From Methylophilaceae bacterium (GTDB lineage: Bacteria; Pseudomonadota; Gammaproteobacteria; Burkholderiales; Methylophilaceae): 64,000 nt of DNA. Shown piece by piece: positions 48,447 to 58,596 of this stretch. The notes below the pieces were generated by a model. That model made no database searches, was not told the origin of the DNA, and was given only the letters and a program-made list of their open reading frames with translations. Every line of letters starts with the position of its first letter. Positions within the stretch are counted from its first letter, which is position 1. The position numbers and the translations under genes are program-made. Location of the stretch: assembly GCA_018398995.1 (NCBI GenBank), contig CP073759.1:372001-436000 (forward strand), given 5' to 3'.

Positions 48447-49217
48447 ATGAAGCACACACCATCCAATATGACTTGGTTAAATCTACCCAATATGCCTGCG
48501 CCAATTAAAGCGCTATTTGCGGGTTATTTACTGGTTATTGGCATTGGCCTTTGCATGGCAGGCTTACAAATTATGCTAACGCACGGTATGGCAGATGGCA
48601 AATTAGGATTATCGATCAATGACATTGTCTACAGCTATTATGGCGACCGCTCTGGTAGCACTTTAGCGACTAAATTAAATGGATCCATGCAAGACAAAGC
48701 ACCGATAGAAGTACGTCAAGATATTATTAAATGGGCAGAAAGTGGAGCGCCTGAAGCACAGTGGGAAACCCACTATAAAGCCGTTTTTGCAAAACACTGT
48801 ACCATGTGTCATAGCCAAATTCCTGGCATACCCAACTTCACCAACTATCAAGAAGTACAAGATGTTGCTGCTACCGATCAGGGGGCAAGCATTAGCGGTT
48901 TAACGCGTGTTTCACACATACATTTATTTGGTATCAGTTTTATTTTCTTTTTTATGGCGTTTATTTTTAGTTTCGCTGTGAATATTCCAACACGTAGAAA
49001 ATTAATTGTCATTATCATTCCTTTTGCTTTTTTGATTGTTGACGTGTTGTCTTGGTGGCTGACCAAACTTAGCCCACATTTTGCTTGGTTTACGATTATT
49101 GGCGGTATTGGTTATAGCCTTGCTTCAGCCTATATGTGGTTCACCAGTATGTTCCAAATGTTTTTATATAAAAATGGTGATACCCATTATGGCAACGCTT
49201 GGGAGCAAGATTTGTAA
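48447..49217 (+). CDS. Membrane protein with a periplasmic c-type haem site
   Basis: A 256-residue protein with one helix at about 20-45, a soluble loop of about 100 residues holding a single haem c site CTMCH (118-122), then three helices (about 155-245). The layout, a cytochrome-like loop inserted in a four-helix membrane protein, suggests electron transfer at the membrane. No signal of a known oxidase is present. Such proteins are known in ammonia and methyl-compound oxidisers without a defined role. A terminator follows at 49244-49276. Confidence 0.75.
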   Translation: MKHTPSNMTWLNLPNMPAPIKALFAGYLLVIGIGLCMAGLQIMLTHGMADGKLGLSINDIVYSYYGDRSGSTLATKLNGSMQDKAPIEVRQDIIKWAESGAPEAQWETHYKAVFAKHCTMCHSQIPGIPNFTNYQEVQDVAATDQGASISGLTRVSHIHLFGISFIFFFMAFIFSFAVNIPTRRKLIVIIIPFAFLIVDVLSWWLTKLSPHFAWFTIIGGIGYSLASAYMWFTSMFQMFLYKNGDTHYGNAWEQDL

Positions 49218-49243
49218 AAGTCTCCTTAATCAAAAGCCACACC

Positions 49244-49276
49244 AAAGCCATAGTTTACATACTATGGCTTTTTGTT
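49244..49276 (+). terminator. Rho-independent terminator
   Basis: AAAGCCATAGT (49244-49254) pairs with ACTATGGCTTT (49261-49271) across a six-base loop, followed by TTGTTT. It ends the haem protein gene before sucC. Confidence 0.88.
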
Positions 49277-49356
49277 TAGATGCTTTTCACTAGCCTCAAA
49301 CGCACTTTTGCGAGAAAATACAGATTAGTATAAACAATCAAAAAATTGCACCCATC

Positions 49357-50517
49357 ATGAATTTACACGAATATCAATCAAAGCAACTACTGCAACAATA
49401 TGGCATCGCGACACCCATTGGTGAAACAGTGCAATCAGAAGAAGCCGCGGCGGCCGCAACAAAAGAAATCGCAGGTAATGCTTGGGTCGTTAAAGCACAA
49501 GTGCATGCGGGAGGTCGTGGCAAAGCTGGTGGCGTTAAATTGGTGACATCGGCACAAGAAGCGCAAGCAACTGCAGGAGCCCTACTAGGCAAAAACTTGA
49601 TTACCTATCAAAACGCACCAGATGGTCAAGCTGTTCATCGGGTACTGGTTGAACAAACACTACCAATTGCACGTGAACTTTACTTATCTATGTTGGTAGA
49701 TCGCGCGTTGGACCGTGTCGTCATGGTTGCTTCTTCTGCAGGCGGCATGGATATCGAAGAAATTGCCGCCAATCAACCCGAAAAAATACTGCAAGAAGTG
49801 TGTGATCCATTAAATGGTTTGGTTGACTTTCAAGCACGTAATCTTGCATTTGCATTAGCGTTATCAGGCGATCAGATTAATGAATTTACCAAACTAGCAA
49901 AAGGCTTATACAAATTATTTATTGAAAATGACTTAGCATTACTCGAAATTAATCCACTCGTGGTAACAACGGACGGACACCTTGTTGCACTCGACTGCAA
50001 AATGACTGTGGATGACAACGCTTTATACCGTCAAAAAACCTTAGCTGGCTTGCGTGATTGGTCGCAAGATGATGCAAAAGAAGCCGAAGCCCATCATTCT
50101 GGCCTTAATTATATTGCACTCAATGGCAATATTGGCTGCATGGTAAACGGCGCTGGTCTTGCAATGGCCACCATGGATTTAATCAAACTACATGGCGGCA
50201 TGCCAGCAAACTTTTTAGATGTGGGTGGCGGTGCCACAGCAGAAACGGTCACCAAAGCGTTTAAAATTATTTTAGCTGATCAGCATGTGAAAGCGATTTT
50301 AGTCAATATTTTTGGTGGCATTATGCGTTGCGATATTATTGCAACTGGTATTATCACCGCGGTAAAAGAAGTAGAAATGAACATTCCAGTTATTGTGCGG
50401 TTAGAAGGTACAAATGTGGAATTAGGTAAACAAATGTTACGAGAAAGTGGTTTGAATATTATCTCAGCTGAAAATTTAACAGATGCGGCAGTGCAAGCCG
50501 TGAAGGCGGTCGCATGA
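49357..50517 (+). CDS. sucC: Succinyl-CoA synthetase beta subunit
   Basis: A 386-residue ATP-grasp protein: [16 protein letters not shown] opens it, [14 protein letters not shown] carries the nucleotide loop, VDGHL-like and [13 protein letters not shown] the C-terminal CoA-ligase part. It pairs with SucD to interconvert succinyl-CoA and succinate with ATP or GTP. The ATGA overlap with sucD (50514-50517) shows coupling. In methylotrophs with an incomplete TCA cycle it may be anaplerotic; this is inference. Malate-CoA ligase is an alternative within the family. Confidence 0.94.
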   Translation: MNLHEYQSKQLLQQYGIATPIGETVQSEEAAAAATKEIAGNAWVVKAQVHAGGRGKAGGVKLVTSAQEAQATAGALLGKNLITYQNAPDGQAVHRVLVEQTLPIARELYLSMLVDRALDRVVMVASSAGGMDIEEIAANQPEKILQEVCDPLNGLVDFQARNLAFALALSGDQINEFTKLAKGLYKLFIENDLALLEINPLVVTTDGHLVALDCKMTVDDNALYRQKTLAGLRDWSQDDAKEAEAHHSGLNYIALNGNIGCMVNGAGLAMATMDLIKLHGGMPANFLDVGGGATAETVTKAFKIILADQHVKAILVNIFGGIMRCDIIATGIITAVKEVEMNIPVIVRLEGTNVELGKQMLRESGLNIISAENLTDAAVQAVKAVA

Positions 50518-51395
50518 GTATTTTGGTCAATAAAAACACCAGAGTGTTGTGCCAAGGCTTTACGGGCAAGCAAGGTACATTTCATTCTGAGCAAGCGATT
50601 GCTTATGGCACTAATATGGTTGGTGGCATCACGCCACGTAAAGGTGGTCAAAGCCACCTTGGCTTACCGGTATTCAACACAGTACGTGAAGCCGTTCGTG
50701 AGACACAAGCCAATGCCAGCGTCATATACGTACCACCACCCTTTGCAGCAGACTCTATTTTAGAAGCCAGTGATGCAGGCATTGAGTTAGTCGTTTGCAT
50801 CACCGAAGGCATCCCTGTGCTAGACATGATTAAGGTAAGAGCGGCATTAGATGCTAATGGAACTCAATTAATCGGCCCTAATTGTCCAGGCATTATTACA
50901 CCAGATGAATGCAAAATTGGCATCATGCCGGGCAGCATTCATCTAAAGGGGAAGGTGGGTGTTGTTTCTCGCTCTGGCACATTAACCTATGAAGCCGTGC
51001 AACAAACTACTGCATTGGGTCTAGGTCAAACCACCTGTGTTGGCATTGGTGGCGATCCCGTAAAAGGACTCAATTTTATTGAGTGCTTGGCTTTATTTGA
51101 AGCTGATCCTGAAACTGAGGCCATTATTATGGTTGGTGAGATTGGTGGCAGTGATGAAGAAGCCGCCGCAGATTATATTAAACATTATATTACCAAACCT
51201 GTTGCGGCTTATATCGCAGGCTTAACCGCACCAAAAGGGAAACGCATGGGCCATGCAGGCGCTATTATTTCCGGTGGGTCTGGTCGTGCTGAAGACAAAA
51301 TTATTGCTCTTGAGCGGGCAGGTGCAGTGGTTGCAAATTCTCCAGCCGGTCTCGGTGAGGCGGTTATTCAAGCCATGCAGCTTAAAGAAAGATAA
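50514..51395 (+). CDS. sucD: Succinyl-CoA synthetase alpha subunit
   Basis: A 293-residue CoA-binding protein with the phosphohistidine His247 in [12 protein letters not shown], the CoA-site stretch [19 protein letters not shown] and [18 protein letters not shown]. It forms the alpha-beta enzyme with SucC. It is followed after three bases by an ankyrin gene, so sucCD, the ankyrin protein and nadE may be one transcript. Confidence 0.95.
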   Translation: MSILVNKNTRVLCQGFTGKQGTFHSEQAIAYGTNMVGGITPRKGGQSHLGLPVFNTVREAVRETQANASVIYVPPPFAADSILEASDAGIELVVCITEGIPVLDMIKVRAALDANGTQLIGPNCPGIITPDECKIGIMPGSIHLKGKVGVVSRSGTLTYEAVQQTTALGLGQTTCVGIGGDPVKGLNFIECLALFEADPETEAIIMVGEIGGSDEEAAADYIKHYITKPVAAYIAGLTAPKGKRMGHAGAIISGGSGRAEDKIIALERAGAVVANSPAGLGEAVIQAMQLKER

Positions 51396-51398
51396 GCA

Positions 51399-52340
51399 TT
51401 GAAAAAATACGCATTTACCATCTTATTATGCTTTGGCTTATTGAGCCACTCAGCTTTCGCTGAAGACATACCCTATTTATTAACCGCCTCAGCCAGTGGC
51501 GATATAGCGACGGTTAATAGCTTATTAGCTAGCGGCATGAGCCCAAACACGGCCGACAAAGACAATATTACTGCGCTCATGTATGCATCCAGGAAAGATC
51601 AGCCGATTATCGCCCAATTATTGATCAATAAAGGCGCCAATTTGAATGCGCAAGATACTGATGGCTGGACGCCCTTAATGTTTGCTGCAAAAAAAGATCA
51701 TATAACAACCATGAAAGTGTTATTAGCCAATGGTGCTGACTTAACCATACGGGATGAGAGCGGCTGGACAGCTTTTAGTATGGCCGCCACTTCAGGCAAC
51801 AGTGCGGCGTTAGCGCTGTTGATTAGCCATGGCGTAGATCCAAATGAAAAAAATGACGATGGTAAAACCGTGCTGATGTATGCAACCAATGCTGCCGACT
51901 TAGCAACGGTTGCTACCCTGATAGAGCAAGGTGCAAATATTGATATGCAAGACGCTTTTGGCGTCTCTGCCTTAATGTATGCGGCACGCAAAAACAACAC
52001 CGAAATCGTACAATATCTGTTAAAAAGTGGCGCCAATATTAAGCTAGAAGACCAATCAGAATGGACTGCGCTGGCTTGGGCCATTAACCAATCAGCCGTT
52101 GATGCGGCTAGCGTGCTTATCAACAATGGTGCCGATGTTAATCATAAAGATGCGCAAAGCACGCCCATGCTAGCATTAGCCATAGATAGCAATTCACTCG
52201 CACTAGTCCAAATGCTGTTAGACAATAAAGTGAGTTTAAAAGCACGTAATAAATATGGACTTACTGCTTATGTGTATGCGCTTAAGCAGGGAAACCCAGC
52301 GATTGTTAATCTGATTAAAAACGCTGGTGGAACCTATTAA
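51399..52340 (+). CDS. Secreted ankyrin-repeat protein
   Basis: A 313-residue protein starting at a TTG three bases after the sucD stop; the TTG start is accepted because a clean signal peptide follows (MKKYAFTILLCFGLLSHSAF, cleavage near AED). It is a solenoid of about eight ankyrin repeats (about 30-310), for example DGWTPLMFAAKKDHITTMKV and FGVSALMYAARKNNTEIVQY. Likely a periplasmic protein-binding scaffold; the partner is unknown. It lies 3 bases before nadE. Confidence 0.88.
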   Translation: MKKYAFTILLCFGLLSHSAFAEDIPYLLTASASGDIATVNSLLASGMSPNTADKDNITALMYASRKDQPIIAQLLINKGANLNAQDTDGWTPLMFAAKKDHITTMKVLLANGADLTIRDESGWTAFSMAATSGNSAALALLISHGVDPNEKNDDGKTVLMYATNAADLATVATLIEQGANIDMQDAFGVSALMYAARKNNTEIVQYLLKSGANIKLEDQSEWTALAWAINQSAVDAASVLINNGADVNHKDAQSTPMLALAIDSNSLALVQMLLDNKVSLKARNKYGLTAYVYALKQGNPAIVNLIKNAGGTY

Positions 52341-52343
52341 TTC

Positions 52344-53945
52344 ATGAAAATCGCTATCGCACAATTCAACGCGATTGTTGGAGATATGACTGGTAATGCA
52401 AATAAAATTATCGCGTTATCAAAACAAGCCAAACAACAAGGTGCGGATTTAATCATTACGCCAGAACTTGGATTATGTGGCTATCCACCAGAAGATTTAT
52501 TATTCCGGCAGGACTTTATGATTGCTAATCAGAAAGCGATTAATCGTATAGCAAAGTCTACCCCAGATATCACCGTGCTGGTGGGCCACCCGCATAATGA
52601 AAATAAGCAACTATTCAATGCCGCCAGCCTACTTCAAGATGGCAAAATCAAGGCCACTTATCATAAGCAAATATTGCCCAATTATAGCGTATTTGATGAA
52701 GATCGTTACTTTGAACCAGATACCAAATCATTGGTATTTGAGCTGGCCGGCATCAAATTTGGCATTCTGATTTGTGCCGATGGCTGGGAGCCTGCACCTG
52801 CAAAAAAGGCAAAAGATGCTGGTGCAGAATTTCTACTCTCACTCAATGCCTCGCCCTATCATATGGATAAACTAGAAACACGCTATCAAGTATTAATCGA
52901 GCGTGTTAAAGAAACTGGATTGCCACTGATTTATGCCAACCTTGTTGGCGGTCAAGATGAACTGGTATTTGATGGTGCTTCTTTTGTTTTGAATGCACAA
53001 GGTAAAGTAACGCATCAACTACCTGCATTTGTAGAGACGCTTGATTATGTTGTCATCGCAGATAAGCAACCCGTCGCGCGTCCGATCATCCCAGCCTTAA
53101 GCTTAGAAGCGATGGTCTACAACGCCCTAAAGCTTGGATTAGCCGACTATGTGAATAAAAATGGATTCCCCAGTGTTGTGCTTGGCCTGTCAGGCGGTAT
53201 TGATTCAGCACTTACTTTAGCTATTGCAGTCGATGCCTTAGGAAAAGATCGGGTGAAAGTATTGATGATGTCATCGCAATATACTGCCAGCATCAGTGTA
53301 GATGATGCAATAGCAATGGCGAAACTGGTGGATGTCGATTACAGTTTAATCCCAATAAAATCTTTATTTGAAAGCTTTAAACAAGCACTTTCAGCAGAGT
53401 TTAAGGGCAGAGAAGAAGATGCCACTGAAGAAAATTTGCAAGCCCGCATTCGTGGCATGCTGTTGATGGCGCTATCCAATAAGTATGGCAGTATTGTACT
53501 CACCACTGGCAATAAATCCGAAACAGCGGTTGGATACACCACATTATATGGTGATATGGCAGGTGGCTTTGCATTGTTAAAAGATGTGCCTAAAACCTTG
53601 GTTTATCGATTGGCGAACTATCGCAATAGCCTTTCAACCATTATTCCAGAACGTATTATCACGCGACCACCCAGTGCGGAATTGCGGGACAATCAAACTG
53701 ACCAAGACAGCTTACCATCTTACGAAATACTCGACGCTATTATGCAAGCTTATGTGGAAGACGACTTAAGCCCTGACGATATTATCAAGCTTGGTTACCG
53801 CGAAGCGGATGTTAAATGTGTAATAAAATTGATTGATAAAAATGAATATAAACGCCGTCAAGCACCCATTGGCGTGAGAATTACGCAACGTGGATTTGGT
53901 AAAGATAGAAGATATCCAATTACTTGTAAATTAAACTTTAATTAG
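52344..53945 (+). CDS. nadE: Glutamine-dependent NAD+ synthetase
   Basis: A 533-residue two-domain enzyme. The N-terminal nitrilase-type glutaminase has Glu in TPELGLCGYPPEDLL, Lys in YHKQILPNYSVFDE and Cys in ILICADGWE (about 143); the C-terminal synthetase has the ATP pyrophosphatase loop LSGGIDSAL (about 281-289) and TTGNKSETAVGYTTLYGD. It makes NAD+ from nicotinate adenine dinucleotide. The start is the ATG three bases after the ankyrin gene. Confidence 0.96.
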   Translation: MKIAIAQFNAIVGDMTGNANKIIALSKQAKQQGADLIITPELGLCGYPPEDLLFRQDFMIANQKAINRIAKSTPDITVLVGHPHNENKQLFNAASLLQDGKIKATYHKQILPNYSVFDEDRYFEPDTKSLVFELAGIKFGILICADGWEPAPAKKAKDAGAEFLLSLNASPYHMDKLETRYQVLIERVKETGLPLIYANLVGGQDELVFDGASFVLNAQGKVTHQLPAFVETLDYVVIADKQPVARPIIPALSLEAMVYNALKLGLADYVNKNGFPSVVLGLSGGIDSALTLAIAVDALGKDRVKVLMMSSQYTASISVDDAIAMAKLVDVDYSLIPIKSLFESFKQALSAEFKGREEDATEENLQARIRGMLLMALSNKYGSIVLTTGNKSETAVGYTTLYGDMAGGFALLKDVPKTLVYRLANYRNSLSTIIPERIITRPPSAELRDNQTDQDSLPSYEILDAIMQAYVEDDLSPDDIIKLGYREADVKCVIKLIDKNEYKRRQAPIGVRITQRGFGKDRRYPITCKLNFN

Positions 53946-53979
53946 TAGTACAATTTAATCCAGTATTCAGGAGAGGTAA

Positions 53980-54318
<339 letters not shown>

Positions 54319-54347
54319 TTGTCAAATAAAACACGAATCAATCTGAT

Positions 54348-54375
54348 AGCAACGCGTATAAGTTTTAGCGTTGCT
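54348..54375 (+). terminator. Possible terminator after glnB
   Basis: AGCAACGC (54348-54355) and GCGTTGCT (54368-54375) form an eight-base stem with a twelve-base loop. Neither strand has a long T run, so termination is uncertain. It separates the convergent glnB and kdsB. Confidence 0.5.
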
Positions 54376-54397
54376 GTTTATAAAGTATATTATCCAA

Positions 54398-55138
54398 TTA
54401 ACTCGAAAAAATAAGGCGCACAGCATCTAAATCTGCTTGGGTATCAACACCATTGGCAGGCGCGTTGCTGGTGGTGCTGACGGCTATTTTATAGCCGTGA
54501 TAGAGCACTCTTAATTGCTCTAGACTTTCTATCTGTTCTAGTGCTGTCGCTTCTAAATGCGCATATTGTTTTAGGAAACCCACACGGTAGGCATAAATGC
54601 CAATGTGTCGATGGGCTTTTATCTGCTGTTTATGCACATCGTCTCGCGGATAGGGGATGGGTGAGCGGCTAAAATATAACGCATTACCGTTGGTATCTAA
54701 CACGACTTTAACAATATTGGGATTGAGCATTGCGGCTTCATCATGGATGGCATGACAGGCAGTTGCCATCACGGCATCTTTGCTGTGAGCGAGCGTTAAT
54801 GCGACTTGTTGGATGAGCTGCGGATCAATTAATGGTTCATCACCCTGCACATTCACCACAATATCGTCGTCATGCCAATGGAGGGTTTGCGCGACTTCAG
54901 CAATCCTATCTGTGCCAGAAAGATGATCGACACGGGTTAATACCGCTTCTATATTGTGCGCTTGCGCGACTTCTAATATTTTTTCAAAATCGGTGGCGAT
55001 GATGACACTGGTTGCTCCGCTTTTGCTGGCTTGTTCTGCCACTCTTATTACCATGGGCTTGCCACCAATATCTAATAGTGGCTTACCTGGTAGGCGCGTG
55101 CTGGCGTAGCGGGCTGGAATAACAACTTTAAAAGACAC
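54398..55138 (-). CDS. kdsB: CMP-Kdo synthetase
   Basis: A 246-residue nucleotidyltransferase activating Kdo with CTP for LPS inner core. Signature PARYASTRLPGKPLLDIGGKPM, LTRVDHLSGTDRIAEV, NVQGDEPLIDP and HRHIGIYAYRVGFLKQYA. The start codon is GTG at 55138, overlapping the ycaR stop by one base (TAGTG). Confidence 0.96.
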   Translation of the reverse strand: MSFKVVIPARYASTRLPGKPLLDIGGKPMVIRVAEQASKSGATSVIIATDFEKILEVAQAHNIEAVLTRVDHLSGTDRIAEVAQTLHWHDDDIVVNVQGDEPLIDPQLIQQVALTLAHSKDAVMATACHAIHDEAAMLNPNIVKVVLDTNGNALYFSRSPIPYPRDDVHKQQIKAHRHIGIYAYRVGFLKQYAHLEATALEQIESLEQLRVLYHGYKIAVSTTSNAPANGVDTQADLDAVRLIFSS

Positions 55139-55320
55139 TATTCTACTTTCTCATCCGGTCCTAGTTTACGTGCTTCTTCTTCTAGCAAAACGGGTATTCC
55201 ATCGCGCACTGGATACGCCAATCGTGCCGATTTGGAGATTAATTCATTCTGCGCTTTTTTGTAGATTAATGGTCCTTTAGTAACGGGACAGACTAATATT
55301 GCCAATAATTTTGCATCCAT
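55138..55320 (-). CDS. ycaR: Trm112/YcaR family protein
   Basis: A 60-residue protein of the small Trm112-like group encoded between lpxK and kdsB in many proteobacteria. The ATG at 55320 ([18 protein letters not shown]) is taken as start because AGAGG lies eight bases upstream and E. coli YcaR starts alike; a GTG three codons earlier is less likely. Only one Cys remains of the zinc-like CPxC pattern. Function is unknown, probably in LPS biogenesis by context. Confidence 0.87.
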   Translation of the reverse strand: MDAKLLAILVCPVTKGPLIYKKAQNELISKSARLAYPVRDGIPVLLEEEARKLGPDEKVE

Positions 55321-55344
55321 AATGGGCACCTCTTTCTTGTATGC

Positions 55345-56331
55345 TTAGTGTGACGCTGTTTTTAATTTTGCTAACAGCATCGGTAACAACGTCTTGTCTA
55401 TTTTAGCTTCTATTGGCAACACCCAGTAATGTGATTGTGCAAAAGACTGACATTTGACGGCGTCTTTTTCCGTCATTAGCAGTGCTTCACAGTGAATGGC
55501 CGCCAAATCTTGCTGGCTAAACTGATGGTGATCGTCAAAGCTTAAGCCTTCTACCGTTAAACCTAAATCACTTAGGGTATTAAAAAAACGTGCTGGCTTA
55601 CCAATGCCAGCGATGGCTTTTAATTGTTTGTTGCTAAAAAAGTCGGCTGTCACTGTTTTGGTTGTATCAGCCAGATTATAAAATGTTTGACCGCATAATT
55701 GCATTTGATAGGCATGTTGAATCGGCTGTTGGCTGTGATTAATCACTGCGTCAACTTGATTGAGCCGTTGCTGCGGTTCGCGCAAAGGGCCAGCCGGCAA
55801 GATATATTGATGGCCTATACTTTCATCATCGACCACTGCAATTTCTATTGTGCGCTGTAGATGATAATGTTGTAGACCATCATCGCTAATGATGACATCG
55901 CATGCTGGATGCGCTTCAAGCAACGCTTGCCCTGCAGCCACTCTATTTTTACCAATCCAAACAGGACAATTGGCACGTCTTGCAATGAGCAACGGTTCAT
56001 CACCCACTTGGTGAGCTAAGCTGGCTTGATTGACCGCTGTTGGTTGTAGCTGATTGCCCCCATAACCGCGACTAATCACCCCAGGTGTATAGCCTTGTTT
56101 AATTAATTGTTGCACCAGCCATATCACCACTGGCGTTTTACCACTACCGCCCATATTAATATTGCCAACGATAATCACCGGCACTGGTAAGCGTATTGAT
56201 GGCAATAGACCCACTTTGTATGCCCAATGTCGCAACGCAACAATGGCAGAAAACAAGTAAGAAATGGGGATTAAAACCAAATAGAAAAAAAAATTTTTAT
56301 GGTGCCAAGCGCGTAAGATAAAATCTTGCAT
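55345..56331 (-). CDS. lpxK: Tetraacyldisaccharide 4'-kinase
   Basis: A 328-residue inner-membrane-associated P-loop kinase that adds the 4'-phosphate to the lipid A precursor. The P-loop is NINMGGSGKTPVVIWL (about 57-72); also SRGYGG, VGDEPLLIARRA and DDGLQHYHL. An N-terminal amphipathic/hydrophobic segment precedes it. It lies 14 bases after msbA and 24 before ycaR. Confidence 0.96.
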   Translation of the reverse strand: MQDFILRAWHHKNFFFYLVLIPISYLFSAIVALRHWAYKVGLLPSIRLPVPVIIVGNINMGGSGKTPVVIWLVQQLIKQGYTPGVISRGYGGNQLQPTAVNQASLAHQVGDEPLLIARRANCPVWIGKNRVAAGQALLEAHPACDVIISDDGLQHYHLQRTIEIAVVDDESIGHQYILPAGPLREPQQRLNQVDAVINHSQQPIQHAYQMQLCGQTFYNLADTTKTVTADFFSNKQLKAIAGIGKPARFFNTLSDLGLTVEGLSFDDHHQFSQQDLAAIHCEALLMTEKDAVKCQSFAQSHYWVLPIEAKIDKTLLPMLLAKLKTASH

Positions 56332-56345
56332 GTCGAATCAGCCAC

Positions 56346-58106
56346 TTACTCACTAAACTCTTTTTGGTATAACTTGGTGTAATAGCCTTGCGCTTTTAAT
56401 AAAGCTTTGTGTGTACCAAACTCTACAATTTTGCCTTTATCCATCACTAAAATTCTATCGGCATTTTCTATGGTGCTCAATCGATGTGCAATGACTAAGC
56501 TGGTTCGGTTTTGCATTAAAACATCTAAAGCCGCTTGTACGTGTTGCTCTGATTCAGTGTCCAATGCAGATGTTGCTTCATCTAATAAGAGAATTGGCGC
56601 ATTTTTTAAGATGGCACGCGCAATGGCTATCCTTTGACGTTGGCCACCTGAAAGGCGCACACCTCTATCGCCAATTTCATTCTGCAAGCCATTAGGTAGC
56701 TGCTGGATAAAATCCCATGCGTTAGCTGCTTTTGCGGCTTCAATCACTTCTGCTTCACTGGTGTCTCTTAATACACCGTAGGCGATGTTATTAAAAATCG
56801 TGTCATTAAATAAAATAATATCCTGACTCACCAGCGAAAATTGGGCACGTAAATCTTTTAACGACAATGCGCGAATATCAATGCCATCTAGCAGAATAAG
56901 CCCTTGTTGCAACTCATAGAAACGCGGCAATAAATTGACTAGCGATGTTTTACCACCACCAGATCGACCAACCAACGCCACTTTTTCACCTTGTTTAACG
57001 GTAAAACTTAAATCATCTAACGCTAATCGCTTTGCATTTTCATAGCGCAAACTCACGTTTTTAAATTCAATACTGCCATTATTAACAGGTTGCAACTGAT
57101 GTTGACCTTCATCTACTTCAACTGGTGCATCAATCACATCAAACACACTTTGCGCTGCTGCTAAACCAATTTGAAAGTCTTCATTAGCCGCTGTAATATG
57201 TTTGATGGGTGAAATAAGCATCAATAGTGCGCCAATAAAAGCTGCAAACTCCCCTACCGTAAAACGGCCCAATGCGTAGTAAACCACCAATGCAAGCGCT
57301 AACGCCGCTAATACCTCAATCACAAAACTATTGAGCCCTGCAATACGCGCTGAACGCAATTCTAAATCGCGGTTGGCAATCACTACTTTTGAGAAGCGCT
57401 GGTCTTCATAATCTTGCGCACCAAAAATTTTAACAATGCGCTGACCAGAAATCGACTCTTCAGACACCTTGGTCATTTCGCCAACAGCCAGCTGCACTTT
57501 TTTTGCATTTGCGCGTAGTTTTGGCGTGGTTTTTCGTAGATAAAGCACCATAAGCGGTGCAACGATGGCAAAAATCAAGGTGAGGCGCCAATCAAGATAA
57601 AGCATATAGCCAACCAAGCCTACCACAGTCAAAATATCCCTTAACACGTTCATTGCTGTCCGCGTTGCTACACTAGACAGCCTTTCTGCATCATAGGTTA
57701 ATTTAGACACCATAATGCCAGTCGATTGCATATCAAAAAAACTGACAGGCATGTGCATCAACCGACTAAACGCTTGTCTCCTTAACGTTTCGACCACGTG
57801 CCGTGCTATCCAGCGCATGCTGTACATAGAAACAAAACCAGCAATGCCACGCACTGCCATTAATCCGAATAACATGAGGGGGAGAATAAACACTTGCTCT
57901 GCTGACTGGCGCATAAAGCCTTCGTCAGTCACTTTTTTGATCATCGCCAAAAAAGCAGTATTGCTAAACGACAAAACGGCGGTCGCTATCATCGTGATAG
58001 CAAAAACATACTTATAGCGCCAAGCATAAGAAAATATGCGTAAAAACAGCGCTTTAGTATTGTGGATTTGAGGTGATGCGTTTTTGTTACGCGAGCGTTT
58101 CGACAT
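56346..58106 (-). CDS. msbA: Lipid A export ABC transporter MsbA
   Basis: A 586-residue ABC half-transporter: six-helix membrane domain (about 25-320) and ATPase domain with Walker A LVGRSGGGKTS (about 377-387), signature RLSGGQRQRIAIA (about 482-494) and Walker B ILLLDEATSALD. It flips lipid A core across the inner membrane. Position upstream of lpxK is the conserved order. Confidence 0.95.
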   Translation of the reverse strand: MSKRSRNKNASPQIHNTKALFLRIFSYAWRYKYVFAITMIATAVLSFSNTAFLAMIKKVTDEGFMRQSAEQVFILPLMLFGLMAVRGIAGFVSMYSMRWIARHVVETLRRQAFSRLMHMPVSFFDMQSTGIMVSKLTYDAERLSSVATRTAMNVLRDILTVVGLVGYMLYLDWRLTLIFAIVAPLMVLYLRKTTPKLRANAKKVQLAVGEMTKVSEESISGQRIVKIFGAQDYEDQRFSKVVIANRDLELRSARIAGLNSFVIEVLAALALALVVYYALGRFTVGEFAAFIGALLMLISPIKHITAANEDFQIGLAAAQSVFDVIDAPVEVDEGQHQLQPVNNGSIEFKNVSLRYENAKRLALDDLSFTVKQGEKVALVGRSGGGKTSLVNLLPRFYELQQGLILLDGIDIRALSLKDLRAQFSLVSQDIILFNDTIFNNIAYGVLRDTSEAEVIEAAKAANAWDFIQQLPNGLQNEIGDRGVRLSGGQRQRIAIARAILKNAPILLLDEATSALDTESEQHVQAALDVLMQNRTSLVIAHRLSTIENADRILVMDKGKIVEFGTHKALLKAQGYYTKLYQKEFSE

Positions 58107-58145
58107 AATTAAGCTTGTGGAAACTGAACAAAAGAATGACAGTAA

Positions 58146-58565
58146 TTAATCGCTAGGTCCTGATCGTGTTGCAAAAGTGATGTGGGTGTAGTTTGCAATA
58201 CGCGCCGCCTCCATCACATTCACCACAGATTGATGAGTCGATTTAGCATCCGCATTAATCACAATTGTTGGGTCTTTACCATCACCAACCGCCGATTGCA
58301 AGCCGCTAGCAATCGCTTCCACGGTGTCTCCGGACTCTTTTGAGTCAATCATGTATTTGCCAGTCGCATCAATATCCACGGTAATAATCAATGGTTTATC
58401 TTGTGGTGCACTCGCCTCCGCTGTTGGCAAATTAATTTGCAGCTCACTGGTACGTGAAAAAGTAGCATTCACAATCAGAAAGATAATAATGACTAGCAAC
58501 ACATCAATTAACGGAATAAAGTTAATTTCAAGTTCTTCGCTTGCTTTTCCACGTTGAAAATTCAT
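58146..58565 (-). CDS. exbD: ExbD/TolR family biopolymer transport protein
   Basis: A 139-residue protein with one helix (about 15-38: NFIPLIDVLLVIIIFLIV) including the conserved Asp, and a periplasmic domain. The ATG at 58565 is chosen because AAGGA is seven bases upstream; the frame begins at a GTG two codons earlier. It forms a proton-driven motor with ExbB and TonB, or a motor with a TolA-type protein. Confidence 0.9.
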   Translation of the reverse strand: MNFQRGKASEELEINFIPLIDVLLVIIIFLIVNATFSRTSELQINLPTAEASAPQDKPLIITVDIDATGKYMIDSKESGDTVEAIASGLQSAVGDGKDPTIVINADAKSTHQSVVNVMEAARIANYTHITFATRSGPSD

Positions 58566-58596
58566 TGGCACATTCCTTTAAACTAATCTAATCGGC

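Noticed and set aside
49357-51395. Reading sucCD as malate-CoA ligase (mtkAB)
   Set aside because: Sequences look like ordinary SucC/SucD and no serine-cycle gene is near; possible but unsupported.
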